From the NCBI GenBank assembly GCA_003560175.1, contig PWIZ01000057.1, positions 1 to 7,121 of the forward strand: 7,121 nt of DNA. Reading direction: 5' to 3'. The notes under the pieces were generated by a model, which was not told where the DNA came from, searched no databases, and saw only the letters and a list, made by a program, of their open reading frames with translations. The position numbers were made by a program, and so were the translations under genes. Below, piece after piece: positions 1 to 6,389 of the stretch. Position 1 is the stretch's first letter. The number at the start of each line of letters is the position of its first letter. Origin of the DNA: Halomonas sp. GTDB lineage: Bacteria; Pseudomonadota; Gammaproteobacteria; Pseudomonadales; Halomonadaceae.

Positions 1-1755
1 AGCAATTGACGATTGAGAAGTAAAAGCTGCCGGACTATCGACATTTGTTAAAAATCTTATAAAAGGACTGTCTGGGTCAGTTGCGGTTTGATAAATAAGA
101 TTTCTTCGAGCCGGATTGTCAACGCTTCCTCGTTGAACGACAACATCACCAAGGTTAACATCGTTGATTGTTCCTTGAATAAACGTCAAATATAATTCGC
201 TTTCAAATTTTCCATCACAAAGCGCAACAACATTACTTATAAATGCACCATCAACATCAATATTTCGAATCCATAATATATCTCCAAACGCAAAATTACT
301 ATCGTTTCGATCATTAGGATCTTCAAGAATAAGATAAGGATCTCCTACGGAAGGAATTACGATTTCTGCAACTTTTCCTCTTGCCGCGGAAAGCATAATA
401 CTTCCACCCACTGCATTTAACTGGTCAATAATTAATTCTTGTGCTCTTAATGAACCTCGAAGTATCATATTTTCGAGTGTTAAATCGCCTGCCTGAGTTA
501 AATTCCATCCTTCTGAGAAATAACCACTACCCGTCCATTCCCTTGACTGTAAATCTTTTACATTTAGTAATCCGGTGGATAAACTTCCTTCAAGTATCGG
601 ATCATTTCCTTCACCTGATTGAATTATTAATTGATTTGATGTTGTATTACCTTTTCCTGCTTGATATCCAATCATTACTGACCCGTTACCCGTATTTCCT
701 TCACCTGCAAATGCTCCTATATACGTTGATGTTTCAGCATTGCTTCCACTTCCAGCTTCGAAGCCGATTGCTGTCCCGTATAAGGCATCAGATTGCCTCA
801 TAGCATTCACGCCTACACCAGTCAATCCAAATCCAGCGGCTTCCCTTCCAGCTGCATATCCCATTAAAGTTGAGTGCCCAGCTGTTGTTTCTTCACCAGC
901 AGCAACGCCAACGTGAGTTGCGAACCCGATTGTCCCACTCATTCCTAAGCTAGCACCTGGGCCAACTGACACATTATTATATTCACTTCCACCATCAGGT
1001 ATTGATATGTCAATTACAGTCTGGTTGTCTTTTCTGTAACGGCTTGTTTCACTTATATTCACGTTGTTCAGCATCTCTATATTAGCTGTATTTGAGCTAA
1101 TCGGCACATTGAGCTGTATTCCACCACTTCCTATTACTTCATCTGGTGGTAAAATTCTGTAAATTTCTCTATACATCCCTGGCGTTTCATATGAAAATAT
1201 ATACGGATGCCATTCACCTTCACCGAACTTCAAGACATTCACACCATATCGTTGTCCAAAATGGTCACTCAAGCTATAATAGTCAACGTTTTCGCTATTA
1301 TCACCATCCCATCTACGGGTCAGCGCAAGGGTAGATTCTCCAACTGAACCGGAGTTTTCTTGATCTTTTCCACGAAGTTCCATTACTGCACGAGTATTAT
1401 CCTCATGCACTATATACATCAACTCAAACGGCCCATCTTCGAACTGATCAGTCCAAGGTTGGTTCATTGAGTAAAAGTTCCAGTTGCCAAAAATTACTTC
1501 GCCTGAGCGCTGAGGTGGAATGGATCCGCTTGGAGAAGCTTCCATTATAATACTTCCAGAGAAGACCTGATTTTCAGTAAAGACATTTATTTTGTCTGTA
1601 AGAGCTACTTCATCTGGCAGAGACCCTGACAAGTCAGCAAGCAAATCACCTACTGCTATTCTTCGTGTCGTTCCATCATCCCATACCAATAACGAGTTCG
1701 CATCATCACGGACTAGTTTCGCTGGAAAATCTATAATTCGCTTATTCGTTGCCAT
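1..1755 (-). CDS. Phage tail fibre / tail-tip protein with YadA-head-like repeats, 3' end outside window
   Basis: Translating from the ATG at 1755 gives 585 open codons reaching base 1 with no stop, so the C-terminus is missing. Seen in order: an N-terminal module (about 1-45: KRIIDF, then LLVWDDG and GDLLADL); a beta-rich region (about 60-205) rich in Trp and Tyr; a Gly/Ala-rich beta-roll (about 262-371) with repeats such as IGFAT, MGYAAG, IGFEAG, IGAFAG and IGYQAG; a following NQLIIQS...PILEGS...LLNV strand motif (374-399) that often ends such heads; and a domain at about 408-585 with LRAQELIIDQLNAVGGSIMLS, GDILW, GDVVVQRGS and SPFIRF. The last domain resembles one I know from phage tail-tip and host-specificity proteins. 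Inference: a trimeric fibre or tip protein contacting the host surface. It overlaps the preceding gene by 14 nt. A weak AGAGG lies 11 nt before the ATG. The missing end could hold a chaperone or receptor-binding domain. Confidence 0.85.
   Translation of the reverse strand, partial: MATNKRIIDFPAKLVRDDANSLLVWDDGTTRRIAVGDLLADLSGSLPDEVALTDKINVFTENQVFSGSIIMEASPSGSIPPQRSGEVIFGNWNFYSMNQPWTDQFEDGPFELMYIVHEDNTRAVMELRGKDQENSGSVGESTLALTRRWDGDNSENVDYYSLSDHFGQRYGVNVLKFGEGEWHPYIFSYETPGMYREIYRILPPDEVIGSGGIQLNVPISSNTANIEMLNNVNISETSRYRKDNQTVIDISIPDGGSEYNNVSVGPGASLGMSGTIGFATHVGVAAGEETTAGHSTLMGYAAGREAAGFGLTGVGVNAMRQSDALYGTAIGFEAGSGSNAETSTYIGAFAGEGNTGNGSVMIGYQAGKGNTTSNQLIIQSGEGNDPILEGSLSTGLLNVKDLQSREWTGSGYFSEGWNLTQAGDLTLENMILRGSLRAQELIIDQLNAVGGSIMLSAARGKVAEIVIPSVGDPYLILEDPNDRNDSNFAFGDILWIRNIDVDGAFISNVVALCDGKFESELYLTFIQGTINDVNLGDVVVQRGSVDNPARRNLIYQTATDPDSPFIRFLTNVDSPAAFTSQSSIA
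643..972 (-). repeat. Protein-level beta-roll repeats in the fibre gene (YadA-head-like)
   Basis: This stretch encodes fibre residues 262-371. About seven degenerate repeats of roughly 13-19 residues share the pattern (I/M/V)G(F/Y/A)xAGxxx, for example GTIGFATHVG, STLMGYAAG, GTAIGFEAG, STYIGAFAG and SVMIGYQAG. The pattern matches the left-handed beta-roll of trimeric autotransporter heads, which also occurs in phage fibres. The repeats are diverged at DNA level, so this is an old expansion and not a recent slippage array. Confidence 0.75.
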
Positions 1756-1999
1756 ATGTTAAATCGCCTCTGCTAATCTTAAATTTGTCACCTGCTTTAT
1801 ATATACGCCCTTCTTGCTTCGGGTCTTCATCTGGCAAGACGAACTCAATATGTCCAAGCATGTGCTCTGCTATAAATATGGCAAAGTCATACGCATTAGT
1901 TTGTTTCATCTCACCATCAACCCAAAGCATCAGTTTGTCATCTGGCTTAATGTTCTTATACTTTTTAAAATCTATTATTCTTTTTTGTCCAGTTTTCAT
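1742..1999 (-). CDS. Small tail-associated protein sharing the fibre's N-terminal module
   Basis: This 85-aa protein has no signal peptide, membrane helix or cysteine. Residues 6-29 (KRIIDF...LMLWVDG) align without a gap to residues 5-28 of the downstream fibre (KRIIDF...LLVWDDG), and an Asp further on (D38 against D37) also matches. After a short helical stretch (about 37-49), the C-terminal half carries EGRIYKAGDKFKISRG, a 'G-x-I-Y...G-x-x-F-K-I-S' pattern I have seen in short phage tail proteins. The ATG is 3 nt after the stop of the 780-aa gene and the end overlaps the fibre start by 14 nt, so the three are co-transcribed. No Shine-Dalgarno is visible. Inference: a minor tail or fibre-adaptor protein using the same docking module as the fibre. 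It could also be a remnant of a duplicated fibre. The function is not established. Confidence 0.72.
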   Translation of the reverse strand: MKTGQKRIIDFKKYKNIKPDDKLMLWVDGEMKQTNAYDFAIFIAEHMLGHIEFVLPDEDPKQEGRIYKAGDKFKISRGDLTYGNE

Positions 2000-2002
2000 T
2001 TC

Positions 2003-4345
2003 TTATGCTATTAAAAAGTTGCCGTGTTCATCTACTATATTGTTACCAAATTCATCCACTATAAATGTCACACCTATTGCCCAAAAGATTTGATCAGGTT
2101 GTGCAAAAAGCAAGTCATATGTTGGTTCCGCTGGACTATCTCCAAGCACGTGACTGACAAACGGGTATTCTGTTACTTTGAGTTGTTTTGTTATTGTCTG
2201 TTTAAATATATATTTTGCTTGTCCTTCTACATATCTTGGAGTTTGTTGCATCGTCCATTCTATTGCGGGTGCTACACCGTTGAAGAGGCATATACGGAGT
2301 TCACTATCGAATGGTTTAAAGGTTCTTCCATTATCGTCACTTTCCGTAATAATTGGAACAATTTTTTCATTATTATTTCCACTATATACGAACTGTGTAT
2401 TAAACAATCTGTAATTTTCATTAGCAGTTGCGTTAGTCACTTCTCTATCCAACTGCATTCTCCAAGGACTGAGCATATCAACTATTTCATATTCTTCATT
2501 ATTTATACGAACTGTTCTCCCTATATATGCCCTGTCAAAGCGAGGCAAGTCACTTGGTTCTTCTCTATAATTTGCCACACTACCAAAATGTAATTGTTCG
2601 CTTCCTGCACCACCCCTCAATCCTTGTACTTGCATTACATCAGGAAAATCTTCATCAACCTCTATACGAAATTCTCCTTCCTGGGGTCTCCTAGCATACT
2701 GTACAGGGATGATTGTCCCAAAAGGAAGCTCAAGAACGTCCTTAATCTCCGTTGAGAACTCATATCCCGTTTCTATCCTATACTCACCATATTCTTTATC
2801 CCATCTGCGTTTATAGAGGTTCAAAAACCAATCATCATCATCGTGCTTATACTTAAATTGGAGTATGCGGACAAGTCCATCTTTTAATGTTTCGTTATTC
2901 ACGGTACGGTTATTGTCAAGCTTTTCAGTCCAATCAACGGTTGTTGGGTCAGCATAAAATTCATCACGAGTCACAATGTTCATATGCCGTGGTATTTCAG
3001 GGTCTGGTATCATAAATAAGTTAAATAGCTTCAATATACCAAGCACAAAGTCACGTTGCTTCACTTCTTGTGCTATTACTTGCTGAGGTTTCAGGTCTGA
3101 TCCTTCTATTGTTTCAGGTTCGTATATACTAATACCGAGTGTGCTTCTCCATTGGAGCTGTATCATTCCGCTGTGGTTTAACCCGGTGCTAAGTATGATG
3201 AACGGCGTTGATGGAGAAGTAAAATATAATTGTTCAAATTGAATTTTCACCTTGTCACCAGCATTCAAGCTTACTCTGTCAAATATACCATCAAACTCCC
3301 AAGGTAGTATCAGTATATCAAAAGTACCGTCACCAGCGGATGTTTTAACATATGCACCCGCATCTATTGTATGATTGTCTGACATTATTTCTGTATCATT
3401 GACAATCAAAGACACTTTAACAGTCACTTCTTCATTTTGAGCTTCAATTGCTTCAGGTGTCGGGTATGTATCGGGTTCGAATCTGACAAGTACCGGAGCA
3501 TTATAAGAAAAGTCATAATTAGCGTTTTCAGGAGCTGTATATTCCCGTGTTGTTTCATCAAAAAGAGTATCTTTATCTTCGAGTATACTATTATAAGGCA
3601 AGTATGGAGTTTCATCACTGACATTAAATGCAATATTAGTTACTTCCACTGGGTCATATTCAGTCAGTTGTAAAAAGTCTTCTCTGTTATATGGAAGTAT
3701 TAATCTATCCCAAATATCAGTACCCATAAAAGAACCGCTATACGTAAATCCTGCTTCATCAAATATACTGTCCCAGTAGTATTTTGCAAAGACAGCTGGC
3801 TTCAAGGTTTGCATTGGAGCGCTTTCCATTTTCGTATTTGCAAATCCATAATCAATAACTGGATATACGTATGCTTCACTTCCTGACCAACTTGCTGCTA
3901 TATTTTCCAACGTATATTGGTGTTCTAATCCACTTCCAATTATGTCAGTCAGTTCTTTGTCTGCTATATTGCTTATTATATTACTGAGTTCGCTGTATAA
4001 GACAATTTTATATGTTATTTTTTCATCTTGCTTTTCCACGCTAGTCAGTTGCACTATCCCTGACATCAAGTTCACACCTTCGTGTATAAGCATATAATTT
4101 GCTTTCTTCTTTCGGTTAAATGTCACTCCAACGTTCGTGCTTCCATTCAACTGACTTCTGTTTATATTGTATAAATGTCCAAAGAGTTTGTTATTGTGCT
4201 TAGTCCCTGGAACATCTATCGTTTTTGTAAAGGAGTTTCTTCGTTTTTCAGGAGTTTTAATGTCAGCCACTGCAAATGTTATAGGCATGGAAGCATCATC
4301 CATTAAATCTACTTTCGTTCCTTCAATATATAATTCAGTTCTCAT
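2003..4345 (-). CDS. Large tail structural protein (tail tip/baseplate type, Bacteroidota-phage family)
   Basis: This 780-aa protein has no signal peptide or transmembrane segment. The N-terminus (about 4-60) reads LYIEGTKVDL...PITFAVADI...KRRNSFTKTIDVPGTKHNNKLFGHLYNI, a block I recognise from structural proteins of Bacteroidota phages. Further blocks fit the same family: VIDYG at 163-167; a segment at about 181-219 (LKPAVFAKYYWDSIFDEAGF then DRLILPYN); KQRDFVLGILKLFNLFMIPD at 429-448; and DWTEKLD at 471-477. The acidic run HDDDDW is at 501-506. The C-terminus ends in two copies of an 8-residue unit, VDEFGNNI and VDEHGNF. The start overlaps the previous stop as TAATG, which fixes the start and suggests coupled translation. 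Its place between a chaperone/tip block and a fibre gene supports a virion role at the distal tail. The exact role (hub, tip or fibre base) cannot be read from sequence alone. Confidence 0.82.
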   Translation of the reverse strand: MRTELYIEGTKVDLMDDASMPITFAVADIKTPEKRRNSFTKTIDVPGTKHNNKLFGHLYNINRSQLNGSTNVGVTFNRKKKANYMLIHEGVNLMSGIVQLTSVEKQDEKITYKIVLYSELSNIISNIADKELTDIIGSGLEHQYTLENIAASWSGSEAYVYPVIDYGFANTKMESAPMQTLKPAVFAKYYWDSIFDEAGFTYSGSFMGTDIWDRLILPYNREDFLQLTEYDPVEVTNIAFNVSDETPYLPYNSILEDKDTLFDETTREYTAPENANYDFSYNAPVLVRFEPDTYPTPEAIEAQNEEVTVKVSLIVNDTEIMSDNHTIDAGAYVKTSAGDGTFDILILPWEFDGIFDRVSLNAGDKVKIQFEQLYFTSPSTPFIILSTGLNHSGMIQLQWRSTLGISIYEPETIEGSDLKPQQVIAQEVKQRDFVLGILKLFNLFMIPDPEIPRHMNIVTRDEFYADPTTVDWTEKLDNNRTVNNETLKDGLVRILQFKYKHDDDDWFLNLYKRRWDKEYGEYRIETGYEFSTEIKDVLELPFGTIIPVQYARRPQEGEFRIEVDEDFPDVMQVQGLRGGAGSEQLHFGSVANYREEPSDLPRFDRAYIGRTVRINNEEYEIVDMLSPWRMQLDREVTNATANENYRLFNTQFVYSGNNNEKIVPIITESDDNGRTFKPFDSELRICLFNGVAPAIEWTMQQTPRYVEGQAKYIFKQTITKQLKVTEYPFVSHVLGDSPAEPTYDLLFAQPDQIFWAIGVTFIVDEFGNNIVDEHGNFLIA
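2015..2059 (-). repeat. Two C-terminal VDExGN repeats in the 780-aa tail protein
   Basis: Residues 763-770 (VDEFGNNI) and 771-777 (VDEHGNF) form a tandem 8-residue repeat next to the C-terminus. The two copies use different codons (GTGGATGAATTTGG against GTAGATGAACACGG), so they are not a fresh duplication. Asp/Glu/Gly/Asn-rich turns of this sort may bind calcium or form a short linker; that is inference. Confidence 0.55.
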
Positions 4346-4347
4346 TA
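4343..4347 (-). promoter_or_regulatory. TAATG stop-start overlap (395-aa to 780-aa gene)
   Basis: On the coding strand the stop TAA of the 395-aa gene shares its last A with the ATG of the 780-aa gene. No strong Shine-Dalgarno precedes it (only AAAGAAG about 4 nt upstream), so termination-reinitiation is the likely way the downstream gene is translated. Confidence 0.6.
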
Positions 4348-5532
4348 GCTTCTTTGTCTTGTATTCGGTTCAGTCACTTTCACATCAACTCGTATGCTTA
4401 TTACTCCATCTTTTCCGTGCTTTATCTCAAAATCATTGGAGTTGAGCACTACTGGCTGTATTCCAAGCTTAGTACTTTCCATCCATACCAACGGAGAACT
4501 CATTAAATCTTTTACGGTTTCTTGTTGGTCTTCACGCACCCATCCGCTATTTAATCTGTAATTTGTTTCATAAGTAGAGTTATATACACGTTCTCCGTGC
4601 AATTGAGCATCCCAATCTACTGTACCATCAATATTTATCCTAGGTTGAGTTCGCTTATACGTTTCACGCCTTACGTTGTAACGCTCATCAGTTCTTCCGT
4701 TAAAAGAGAAGCTATCTATTCCGCCCCATCGGTTTAAGTAGTATAAGCTATAAAGTTCCCAGCGTGCGCAAGGAAGTCTGCGGAAGCTGACCCATTCACT
4801 AGTCGGGTTTCCAACGTTATTCACTGACCTTACAGAGTAATTTATCAACGGATCAGGGTATGCTGTATTATCATCCAACCACGGACCATCCACACGGAAT
4901 GCCACCATTTTACCATCTGTATTATTGCGGAGTCCGCTTGGCAAGTCTATAAATATTTCTTCTTGACTTGTATCATCATCACGTATCTCCAAAAAGCGTA
5001 TGCGGTTGTGGTCATTCGTTAAATAAGTCAGCCATTGCTTAGTGTCACCTGCTGTTTCAATTTCCCTACGCACAGTCAACGGGTATTTTCCGGTTGCAGA
5101 ACCGCTTATTAAATAAGGATGGGATCCGTTTTGCAGCTCCGTATACTCCTTATACGTTGGTGATGCGTTAAAATATATACGTGTATTGTTGGTGTTGTTC
5201 AGTATTTGGACAAATTCACCATTGGAGTCCACATATTCCCAACCGAACCTTGCTTCAAGCGAAGACCAGCTAGATTCAGTTGAGAAGACACCATTATCAA
5301 AAGAATGTTGAACTTCCATTTCACTTTGAGCAACTCCGCTTATATCGAACTTTCCCCATCCAGCTATCGGGTTTGGCACAGACTTGAGTCTGCCAAGTTG
5401 TGTTCCACCGCTGTATATGTCAGCAACGTAGCGGAAGCTGTCTTCTCCGGTCAGTGAAGAACTCACAATATATATATTTGGGTTATATACAGGAGAATAA
5501 TTTATTGGTGTATTTGTTATTGTTATGCTCAT
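4345..5532 (-). CDS. Tail-tip/baseplate-like protein (Bacteroidota-phage family)
   Basis: This 395-aa protein is predicted cytoplasmic or virion, with no signal peptide. It opens with a beta-rich block at about 13-66 (SPVYNPNIYIVSS, FRYVADIYSGG, LGRLKSVPNP, GWGKFDISG). The centre has LPSGLR (197-202) and LYYLNRWGGIDSFSFNGR (263-280), followed by a Tyr/Arg-rich stretch. The C-terminal part reads SSPLVWME (345-352), IQPVVLNSNDFEIKH and VDVKVTEPNTRQRS. I associate this pattern with structural proteins encoded just before the KRRNSFTKTI-type protein in Bacteroidota phages, which is also the arrangement here. Inference: a distal tail or upper baseplate component. The ATG is 33 nt after the preceding stop, in an A-rich leader without Shine-Dalgarno. 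The end overlaps the next ATG by one base. The function is inferred from context only. Confidence 0.78.
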   Translation of the reverse strand: MSITITNTPINYSPVYNPNIYIVSSSLTGEDSFRYVADIYSGGTQLGRLKSVPNPIAGWGKFDISGVAQSEMEVQHSFDNGVFSTESSWSSLEARFGWEYVDSNGEFVQILNNTNNTRIYFNASPTYKEYTELQNGSHPYLISGSATGKYPLTVRREIETAGDTKQWLTYLTNDHNRIRFLEIRDDDTSQEEIFIDLPSGLRNNTDGKMVAFRVDGPWLDDNTAYPDPLINYSVRSVNNVGNPTSEWVSFRRLPCARWELYSLYYLNRWGGIDSFSFNGRTDERYNVRRETYKRTQPRINIDGTVDWDAQLHGERVYNSTYETNYRLNSGWVREDQQETVKDLMSSPLVWMESTKLGIQPVVLNSNDFEIKHGKDGVISIRVDVKVTEPNTRQRS

Positions 5533-5565
5533 TTTGTTTATTTGCTTTGTCTATAAATATGGTTA
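5533..5565 (-). other. Longest intergenic gap: A-rich leader without Shine-Dalgarno
   Basis: The 33 nt between the chaperone extension stop and the 395-aa start are A/T-rich on the coding strand, ending GCAAATAAACAAA before the ATG. I see no GGAG-type site, no hairpin followed by T's, and no Bacteroidota-type TAnnTTTG promoter element. It most likely serves as an A-rich ribosome-loading leader inside the operon. Confidence 0.45.
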
Positions 5566-5913
5566 TTATTTACGTATTCCGCGATTGGTTTTTCGTTTAA
5601 GCTTATCGTATTCACGTTTCATACGTTCGCTGTCTGCTTTTAAGTAACTTAAAGTGTTGCAAAACTCAATAGCTCGCAGTTCCATCACTTCTTCCCATTT
5701 AATGTTGCGCAATTTTGTTATTGCGCTTATACTGACAAACCATCCCCACTGATCCATAAATGTGTCATCAGTCTTTTCATCAGTTTCATCTATTACATCA
5801 CCTTCGCTTTCACTAGCGGAGAAGAGGCCGGGGTATTGTCTTGTAAAGAGTTTAAAATTTCCAAAAAAAAACTGCCAAGCTTGAGAGCTTGAGAAGCTGG
5901 ATAGTTGTTCCAT
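5566..5913 (-). CDS. Tail assembly chaperone, -1 frameshift extension (gpT-like part of a gpGT fusion)
   Basis: This 115-codon ORF lies in the -1 frame relative to the 198-aa ORF and overlaps it by 121 nt. In its own frame a TGA sits two codons before the ATG at 5913, so the overlap is open only from 5919 down. I think the ATG is not a real start. A -1 slip on the T run joins residues 1-175 of the upstream ORF to residues 17-115 here, giving 274 aa. The unique part has an acidic linker (about 31-51: ESEGDVIDETDEKTDD) and then MDQWGWFVSISAITKLRNIKWEEVMEL...FCNTLSYLKAD. This W-G-W...helix pattern is typical of the C-terminal extension of phage tail chaperones. The end is a basic helix (about 95-115, rich in Lys and Arg). 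Inference: made at low ratio and bound to the tape measure during tube assembly. Confidence 0.8.
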   Translation of the reverse strand: MEQLSSFSSSQAWQFFFGNFKLFTRQYPGLFSASESEGDVIDETDEKTDDTFMDQWGWFVSISAITKLRNIKWEEVMELRAIEFCNTLSYLKADSERMKREYDKLKRKTNRGIRK

Positions 5914-6389
5914 AGTTCTTCAGCTTCTTTCATTATATCACGTTCTTTTTCTTCCACTAGCTTTCTTCTACCATACCACGTTCGCTTTACTGTAAATGGA
6001 GTCAGTATAATGCTCATTAGGATATGTAGCTTTTCCAAGTATGCGTCACGCTCCTTAAAGATTTCTATTATGTCTATTATTTGTCCAGCTTTCATTTCTT
6101 CCACAGCAGTGGTCAGCTTCCATATACGTCCATTTATTTGAACTTCATCAAGGAACTCACCTGTATCAACTGGGTTAGTCACTTGTCCCATCAGCCCTTC
6201 AGTCCAAACAAGAAGCTGGTTCAGTGTTCCCATTTTAAGTTCTCTGAGTTCATCCTTTGGCATATCAGTTAAAACAGATAAGACATCTAATATGTCCGCA
6301 TCTTTCATTCCAGCTAGCTGCTGATATTCCTTTATTGTCAATTCATTAAAATTGTCTTTGAGTTTAATATTTTTTTCTTTCATTGCCAT
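5793..6389 (-). CDS. Tail assembly chaperone, short form (gpG-like)
   Basis: This 198-aa protein is mostly helical and charged, with no signal peptide or membrane segment. Visible stretches are FNELTIKEYQQLAG (14-27), DILDVLSVLTDMPKDELREL (32-51), INGRIWKLTTAVEEMKAGQIIDI (85-107), LEKLHILMSIILTPF (118-132) and ELWNNYPASQALKLGSFFLEIL (158-179). This resembles the helix-rich chaperones of Bacteroidota siphoviruses. The lambda parallel is gpG, with the frameshift product gpGT formed at its 3' end; here the slip site falls at codons 174-175, late in the gene as in lambda. The 23 residues after the slip site (LEILNSLQDN...) are specific to the unshifted form. The start is uncertain: the ATG at 6389 overlaps the previous gene by 10 nt, while the ATG at 6383 would give a 196-aa protein with an ATGA overlap. 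Neither has a Shine-Dalgarno. Confidence 0.8.
   Translation of the reverse strand: MAMKEKNIKLKDNFNELTIKEYQQLAGMKDADILDVLSVLTDMPKDELRELKMGTLNQLLVWTEGLMGQVTNPVDTGEFLDEVQINGRIWKLTTAVEEMKAGQIIDIIEIFKERDAYLEKLHILMSIILTPFTVKRTWYGRRKLVEEKERDIMKEAEELWNNYPASQALKLGSFFLEILNSLQDNTPASSPLVKAKVM
5862..5871 (-). promoter_or_regulatory. Slippery T9 site for -1 frameshifting in the tail chaperone gene
   Basis: The coding strand reads AGT TTT TTT TTG GAA in the upstream frame, a run of nine T (5871-5863) followed by GG. It contains two overlapping heptamers in the right phase for tandem -1 slippage: T TTT TTT (5871-5865) and T TTT TTG (5868-5862). After the slip the frame reads TTT GGA AAT and stays open for 99 residues. 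Both frames are open across the site, and the position inside the overlap matches tail chaperone genes in general. A one-base transcriptional slip in the T run would have the same effect. Confidence 0.82.
5876..5891 (-). promoter_or_regulatory. Small hairpin just upstream of the slippery T run
   Basis: On the coding strand CAAGC (5891-5887), loop TCTCAA (5886-5881) and GCTTG (5880-5876) form a perfect 5-bp stem. Four bases (GCAG) separate it from the T9 run. It coincides with a perfect tandem 8-bp repeat, TCTCAAGC twice (5894-5879). Hairpin plus T run looks like a weak intrinsic terminator, but it lies inside a coding region. It may instead favour slippage of the ribosome or polymerase; that is inference. 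Confidence 0.4.

Noticed and set aside
1..480. Codon-use shift in the distal fibre
   Set aside because: By hand count, Ile codons move from ATA-rich (15 ATA, 10 ATT before residue 428) to ATT-rich (4 ATA, 10 ATT after). The numbers are too small to claim horizontal exchange.
441..803. 120-codon plus-strand ORF
   Set aside because: It lies wholly inside the fibre gene on the opposite strand. The translation is Leu/Tyr-rich and low in complexity, a shadow of the antisense frame, and the region already has a well-supported product.
1742..1755. Frameshift fusing the 85-aa protein to the fibre
   Set aside because: The frames are in a +1 relation, the 14-nt overlap has no slippery run, and the fibre has its own ATG and its own copy of the N-terminal module.
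1749..2093. 114-codon plus-strand ORF with hydrophobic stretches
   Set aside because: Antisense to the 85-aa gene and the gene ends around it. The hydrophobic look comes from reading the AT-rich complement; there is no start context.
2024..2593. 189-codon plus-strand ORF rich in Cys, Phe and Ile
   Set aside because: Antisense to the 780-aa tail gene. The composition (many Cys, Phe, Tyr) is typical of a reversed coding strand, and no domain is recognisable.
2828..2846. ATC trinucleotide run as a microsatellite
   Set aside because: It only encodes a short Asp run (HDDDDW) within the 780-aa protein and is too short to call a repeat locus.
5805..5818. Stem CGCT/AGCG downstream of the slip site as a stimulatory structure
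   Set aside because: Only 4 bp with a mismatch-rich extension, and about 44 nt from the T run, much farther than the usual 5-9 nt spacer.
5911..5930. Independent start of the 115-aa ORF at 5913
   Set aside because: It would place a start deep inside the upstream ORF with only a weak GAAGAA nearby. The in-phase T9 slip site and the gpG/gpGT precedent explain the ORF better.
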